Positions 60,169-64,000 of a stretch of DNA of 64,000 bases are shown here, one piece after another; within the stretch, counting starts at the first letter, position 1; each line of letters opens with the position of its first letter. This DNA comes from Streptomyces umbrinus (GTDB lineage Bacteria > Actinomycetota > Actinomycetes > Streptomycetales > Streptomycetaceae), in the NCBI RefSeq assembly GCF_030817415.1, contig NZ_JAUSZI010000002.1:5890001-5954000 (forward strand), given 5' to 3'. Both the position numbers and the translations under genes were made by a program. The notes beneath the pieces were generated by a model that was not told the DNA's origin, did no database searches, and saw only the letters and a list, made by a program, of their open reading frames with translations.

Positions 60169-61053
60169 CCGATGAAGGCACCACCGTGAGCGACCACTAC
60201 CCGATCACACCGCGGCGGGTGTCCTTCGACTGGGAGGAGACCCCGCTCCACTGGATACCGGACGAGCCGACCGCGACCCACGTCATCAATGTGCTGCATC
60301 TGCTGCTGCCGGCGGGGGAGCGGTGGTTCGTGAAGGTCTTCAAGGAGGGCCTGCCGCTGCTAGCGAACCGCGCCGTCCCCCGATCGGGTGATGATCGGAC
60401 CATCGGCTTGCAAGGGACGAGCCCTCCCCCGGTAACGTCGCTCGTGCGATCTGGTCAGCCGAACGGGGCGTCAGCGCGCGGGCCCCTGCTCCACCGGAGA
60501 GATGGTTCAGGGCTTCCCAAGCGCCGCTTGCCGCATTCACCGGGCCGGGTCGTGAGGGACCCCGCCCGGCCGAGACCGGAGCACGGACAGGATCCGTGTC
60601 GCCGCTCGACTGCGAAAGCGGGCGACCAGTGCACCCAAGACCGTTCGGGGTGCGCCAGAGGTCAGGTTCTCGCCAGCCACTGCCCAGGAACGGTTCATGG
60701 GCCAGGAGGCCCCAACAGGGTAGAGATGCCCCCGTACGCCCGGCGGAACACGGGCACGGCGGTCCCCGCGTCCTTCAGGCTATGCCTACGGGCGCGGGGG
60801 CGCCGCCTACCTCATACGACACGACCCGCCGCCGGCCGGGCGGCCGCGCTACTCGCTCGGGGAGCACAACCGGGCGGTGCGCAAGGGGCTGTTGCCCAGG
60901 TGGAAGGAGCTCGGCTCCGCCGTGCCGCGCTATCTGCGGCGCTCGTACCATCCCTCGCAGGAGGGCTCGATGCGCAGGGCGGTCGAGTATCTGGCGCAGT
61001 CACCCGCGGCCCGGACGGCGGCGGGGGCGATCGGCAGAGCCGCGATCGGGTAG
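60165..61053 (+). pseudogene. metal-dependent hydrolase pseudogene, interrupted in the middle
   Basis: Starts at GTG overlapping the SDR stop. The first ~66 codons (YPITPRRVSFDWEETPLHWI, THVINVLHLLLPAGERWFVK) are a good match to PF10118/COG3687 metal-dependent hydrolases. From ~60363 to ~60789 the sequence is unrelated. The gene's C-terminal ~87 codons then resume in a different frame (GAAYLIRHDP..., RYSLGEHNRAVRKGLLPRW, YLRRSYHPSQEGSMRRAVEYL, stop 61053). The family's middle ~135 residues, including its metal ligands, are missing. A single-base error cannot explain this: both ends are conserved and the middle is foreign. Confidence 0.75.
60363..60789. ncRNA. structured non-coding segment, possible HEARO/IscB omega-RNA-like relic
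   Basis: About 427 bp with no protein similarity, packed with nested stems: 60417-60422/60440-60445 (ACGAGC/GCTCGT); 60465-60469/60482-60486; 60540-60550/60559-60569 (CCGGGCCGGGT/ACCCCGCCCGG, one bulge); 60582-60587/60593-60598 (CACGGA/TCCGTG); 60598-60606/60617-60626; and 60631-60636/60648-60653 (GCACCC/GGGTGC). The order GCGAAAGCGGG, GCACCC, GGAAC, GGCCAGG, GCGGAACA recalls IscB omega-RNAs as I remember them (Ogeu-type: CGAAAG, GCACCC, GGAAC, GCCAG, GGGGAACA). The nuclease gene is absent. Assignment is by motif order only, unverified. Confidence 0.35.
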
Positions 61054-61106
61054 TGGCCCCGGGTAGCGGCATCGGGTAGCGACGAGGACTCGGGAAGGCA
61101 GGGACC

Positions 61107-62051
61107 GTGGACGACGAGCCGGCCGGCGTCGCGTACCGGATCGAGGACCTGGCACACCACAGCGGTGCCACGGTCCGGACGATCCGTGCCTACCAGGACC
61201 GCGGGCTGCTCCCCCGGCCCGAAAGGCGCGGCCGCGCCAATGTGTACTCGGACGCCCATCTGGCCCGGCTGCGGCAGATCGCCGACCTCCTGGACCGCGG
61301 CTACACGCTGGCCTCGATCAAGGAGCTCCTGGAGGCCTGGGACGCGGGCCGGGGCCTCGGCGGTGTGCTCGGGCTGGTCGCGGAGGTGGACGGGCCGTGG
61401 ACGGACGAGGAGGCGGTCCGTATCTCCCGGGCCGAGCTCGACGAGCGGTTCGGCGGTCACCCGGACGACACGGCGGTGGCCGACGCCGTCGAGCTCGGGG
61501 TGCTCGAACGCGTTCCGGGAGACGAGGACACGTTCCTCGTACCGAGCCCCCAAGAGCTGGCCGTGGCCGCCGAGTTGTACGAGGCGGGCGTTCCGCTGTC
61601 CGCGATCTCGGCCCATCTGCGGGAGTTGAGGGGCCAGGTGGAGCACATCGCCTCGCGCTTCCTGGAGTTCACGAGCGAGCACGTCTTCGCCCGGTATCTC
61701 GGCGAGCACCCGCCGACCGACGCGGACGCCGCCGAAGCGGCCGCTCTCGTACGACGGCTAAGGCCGCTCGCACGCCAGACGGTGGACGCCGAACTCGCCC
61801 GGGCCATGCGGCTGTTCGCCAACCGGCATCTGCGCCGACACCTCGGCGCTGAGCAGCCCGCGGCCCCTTCGGACGAGGCGCGTTCCGTGGCCGTGCCCGC
61901 AGAGACAATGGCCGCTGTGGAGCGGCTCGTCGGCGCGGAGAAGGCGGCCGAGTTCATCGCCGTGGCGGCCGAACGGGAGGTCAGAGCCCGTGCCTTGGAC
62001 GCGCTCGCCGCAAATCATGCCGACCTCAGTAAAGTTGACGAACCGTCGTAA
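61107..62051 (+). CDS. MerR family transcriptional regulator
   Basis: 314 residues from GTG 61107. MerR winged HTH ~8-75: YRIEDLAHHSGATVRTIRAYQDRGLLPRPERRGRANVYSDAHLARLRQI. The long C-terminal part (~240 residues) is helical and without Cys or other recognised ligand motif; ADLLDRGYTLASIKELLEAW is the linking helix. Target unknown; it lies downstream of the broken hydrolase gene. Confidence 0.85.
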   Translation: MDDEPAGVAYRIEDLAHHSGATVRTIRAYQDRGLLPRPERRGRANVYSDAHLARLRQIADLLDRGYTLASIKELLEAWDAGRGLGGVLGLVAEVDGPWTDEEAVRISRAELDERFGGHPDDTAVADAVELGVLERVPGDEDTFLVPSPQELAVAAELYEAGVPLSAISAHLRELRGQVEHIASRFLEFTSEHVFARYLGEHPPTDADAAEAAALVRRLRPLARQTVDAELARAMRLFANRHLRRHLGAEQPAAPSDEARSVAVPAETMAAVERLVGAEKAAEFIAVAAEREVRARALDALAANHADLSKVDEPS

Positions 62052-62063
62052 AGTGTCGGCGAG

Positions 62064-62117
62064 TTGTCCACAGATTCTCCAACTGGCCCTGTGGATAACG
62101 CATTTGGCTGTGGATCA
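62064..62117. promoter_or_regulatory. three DnaA boxes upstream of kptA
   Basis: Plus strand 62064-62072 TTGTCCACA (consensus); minus strand 62090-62098 TTATCCACA; minus strand 62109-62117 TGATCCACA (one mismatch). All three lie in the 122-bp gap between the MerR gene and kptA. Confidence 0.7.
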
Positions 62118-62173
62118 AACCTCCGGGTCAAAATCAAATGCGTGACGAGCGTCTCGCCAGGCACTCTGGCGGG

Positions 62174-62722
62174 ATGGACGAAAGACGCACCGTGAAGGTG
62201 TCGAAGTACCTCTCGAAGCATCTGCGGCATCAGCCCGAGCGGATCGGGCTGACGCTCGACGAGGGCGGCTGGGTCGAGATCGAAACGCTGATGGCCGCGG
62301 CGGAGGCGCACGGCTTCCGGTTCACCCGGGACGAGCTCGACCACGTGGTCGCGAACAACGACAAGCGGCGCTTCGCGATCGAGGGCTCGCGGATCCGCGC
62401 CAGCCAGGGCCACTCCGTCGAGGTCGACCTGGGCCTGGCGGCGGCGACCCCGCCCGCGCACCTCTACCACGGGACCGTCGACCACAGCCTGGACGCGATC
62501 CGCGCCGAGGGACTGCGTCCGATGAACCGGCACGACGTGCACCTCTCGCCCGACCGCGAGACCGCGACCCGCGTCGCCGCCCGCCGCGGCCGTCCCGTCG
62601 TGCTCTCCGTGGACGCGGCCGCCATGCACCGCGACGGCCACGAGTTCAGGGTGAGCGCCAACGGGGTCTGGCTCACGGCCGCCGTGCCCCCGCGCTACCT
62701 GAGGTTTCCCGCCCCGCACTGA
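62174..62722 (+). CDS. kptA: RNA 2'-phosphotransferase (Tpt1/KptA)
   Basis: 182 residues from ATG 62174; an ATG at 62138 would add 12 residues with no better RBS. KptA motifs: [94 protein letters not shown] and [14 protein letters not shown], including the RASQGHS and H-x-T residues that bind NAD. It transfers an RNA 2'-phosphate to NAD. Bacteria lack the tRNA splicing that makes such ends, so its natural role is unclear. Confidence 0.92.
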   Translation: MDERRTVKVSKYLSKHLRHQPERIGLTLDEGGWVEIETLMAAAEAHGFRFTRDELDHVVANNDKRRFAIEGSRIRASQGHSVEVDLGLAAATPPAHLYHGTVDHSLDAIRAEGLRPMNRHDVHLSPDRETATRVAARRGRPVVLSVDAAAMHRDGHEFRVSANGVWLTAAVPPRYLRFPAPH

Positions 62723-62725
62723 CGG

Positions 62726-62847
62726 CCCGGTCCCGTTCTGCGGGCTTGCCCGGTCCCGTTCTGCGGGCTTGCCCAGACCCATCGCAGCGGGCTTGCCGGG
62801 GCCATCGCCACGGGCTTGTCCGGGGCCCGTCCCCGTGGGCTTGCATG
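62726..62847. repeat. tandem repeat array after kptA
   Basis: About five head-to-tail units of 23-25 bp ending in GGGCTTG. The first two are near identical (GGTCCCGTTCTGCGGGCTTG); later ones diverge. Each unit could form a small hairpin. Confidence 0.7.
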
Positions 62848-62904
62848 GGTCCCGCCCACCGGACGTTTGGGGTGTGCCGCGCGGCTCCGCTTAGGCTCTG
62901 AGGC

Positions 62905-63819
62905 ATGAGTCTGCGCCTGAGCACCGTGATCCTGCCGTACCTCCGCTGGCACGAGGGAGGGCGTTCCGCATGGCAGCGCGCCGAGCAGCTCGGGTTCCAC
63001 ACCGCTTTCACCTACGACCATCTGTCGTGGCGGACGTTCCGCGAGGGGCCCTGGTACGGGGCCGTACCGACGCTCACCGCCGCCGCGGGAGCGACCGACC
63101 GGCTGCGCTTGGGCACGTTGGTGACCTCCCCGAACTTCCGGCATCCGGTGACGCTCGCCAAGGAACTGATCGCGCTGGACGACATCTCCGGTGGCCGGAT
63201 CACGCTGGGCATCGGCGCGGGCGGCTCCGGCTTCGACGCCACGACACTGCTGAAGAGCGGCGAGGAGCCGTGGACGCCGCGCGAGCGGGCCGACCGCTTC
63301 GGCGAGTTCGTACCGCTGCTCGACCGGCTGCTCACCGAGGACTCCGTCTCGTACGACGGGACCTTCTACTCGGCGCGCGAGGCGTACAACATCCCCGGGT
63401 GCGTCCAGCGCCCCCGGCTGCCCTTCGCGGTGGCCGCCACCGGGCCGCGCGGGCTGAAGCTCGCCGCCGGGTACGGGCAGGCGTGGGTGACGACGGGCGA
63501 CCCGAAGCTGTTCGAGACGGGCACGCCCGAGCAGTCGGTTCAGGCCCTTCGCGGACAGGTCGAGAAGCTGGCCACCGCGTGCGAGACGGTCGGCCGTGAC
63601 GTGAACGAGCTCGACAAGGTCCTGCTCACCGGCTTCACCCCGGACCGCGCGCGTCCGCTGGAGTCCCTCGACGCGTTCGTCGACTTCGCGGGCCGGCACA
63701 TGGAGCTGGGCTTCACCGACATCGTGATCCACTGGCCCGTCGCCGACTACCCGGACTTCGCCGCGGACGAGAAGGTCTTCGAGCACATCGCGATGGAGGC
63801 GGTCGGGCAACTCGGCTGA
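62905..63819 (+). CDS. LLM-class F420-dependent oxidoreductase
   Basis: 304 residues. Bacterial-luciferase-like TIM barrel: [102 protein letters not shown] and the late [15 protein letters not shown]. These match deazaflavin (F420)-using LLM enzymes common in actinomycetes. Substrate unknown. Confidence 0.88.
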   Translation: MSLRLSTVILPYLRWHEGGRSAWQRAEQLGFHTAFTYDHLSWRTFREGPWYGAVPTLTAAAGATDRLRLGTLVTSPNFRHPVTLAKELIALDDISGGRITLGIGAGGSGFDATTLLKSGEEPWTPRERADRFGEFVPLLDRLLTEDSVSYDGTFYSAREAYNIPGCVQRPRLPFAVAATGPRGLKLAAGYGQAWVTTGDPKLFETGTPEQSVQALRGQVEKLATACETVGRDVNELDKVLLTGFTPDRARPLESLDAFVDFAGRHMELGFTDIVIHWPVADYPDFAADEKVFEHIAMEAVGQLG

Positions 63820-63839
63820 GGCTCTGTCCGGCGCCTGGC

Positions 63840-64000
63840 TCCAGCTCCTGGCTCGGGCACCTGGCTGCAGCTCGCTCGGGCACCTGGCTCGGCGCGGTTC
63901 GCTCCGGTGCCCGGGTTTCGGCCGCCGGCTCCGGCGGACGTACTCCGATGGGCGGGCTCCCGGCGGACGGACGCTGGTGGGCCGGCTCCGGCGCGCGGAC
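63840..64000. repeat. repetitive intergenic sequence at the right edge
   Basis: CTCGGGCACCTGGCT occurs twice at ~63853-63892, then GGCTCC(C)GGCGGACG-type units at ~63928-64000. No gene is seen before the edge. Confidence 0.5.

Noticed and set aside
60363..60789. Group II intron or ordinary IS element in the pseudogene
   Set aside because: No reverse transcriptase or transposase, no GTGCG-type 5' end, no recognisable domain V, and no terminal inverted repeats or clear target duplication.
60340..60789. Inverted copy of the hydrolase gene's own middle
   Set aside because: Minus-strand translation of the block shows none of the family's motifs.
62726..62847. CRISPR array
   Set aside because: Units are contiguous without unique spacers, and no cas genes are present.

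Overview
The window looks like chromosome from a Streptomyces or close relative. GC is high with strong third-position bias, GTG starts and 4-base GTGA/ATGA overlaps are common, and many product families are streptomycete. Canonical ParB parS and several DnaA-box groups suggest it lies in the origin-proximal core of the chromosome; that placement is inferred.

Bases 1 to about 10,830 are accessory. The left edge is AT-richer and carries the tail of a dGTPase-like gene, an HTH/beta-propeller protein and inverted repeats. From about 2.8 to 10.75 kb lies a pSAM2-type actinomycete integrative and conjugative element (AICE): a Pif-like Nudix immunity protein, a KorSA-like GntR repressor with three matching operators, a transfer operon (SCO3933-like regulator, FtsK/Tra translocase, DUF2637/Spd proteins), RepSA, Xis and Int. 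It abuts the 3' end of tRNA-Arg(ACG). The left attachment site is not in the window.

From 10.8 to 25 kb: tRNA-Arg and tRNA-Ser(GCU), an SSI-type protease inhibitor, a 1,543-residue degenerate hybrid histidine kinase followed by a perfect palindrome containing parS, a fatty-acyl-CoA ligase with a TetR-type palindrome, a SigE-family sigma factor, and a five-gene operon laid out like the mycobacterial igr (sterol side-chain) cluster. From 25 to 42 kb: a small secreted Asn/Gln-rich protein, two prim-pol proteins, tRNA-Ser(UGA), an HtrA protease, a GDPD, two HATPase anti-sigma-like proteins, a SpoIIE-type phosphatase, aminopeptidase P, a MocR regulator with an MFS exporter, a CitG-like protein and a Tat-exported intradiol dioxygenase.

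From 42 to 49 kb is a copper/cytochrome-oxidase assembly operon (membrane protein, YcnI, Sco1, PCuAC, CopCD, Dyp peroxidase), then pheA. A roughly 830-bp intergenic region before serS holds a cluster of DnaA boxes. After serS come a HAD phosphatase, a second tRNA-Ser(GCU), two ABC-2 exporter modules, an M24 peptidase, an alpha/beta-hydrolase-SDR fusion, a metal-dependent-hydrolase pseudogene whose middle is replaced by about 430 bp of structured non-coding DNA (possible HEARO/omega-RNA relic), a MerR regulator, a DnaA-box trio, kptA and an F420-type LLM oxidoreductase.

The observations most worth checking are the structured segment in the pseudogene, the DnaA-box cluster before serS, parS inside a terminator-like palindrome, the KorSA operators, and the receiver-bearing pseudokinase.
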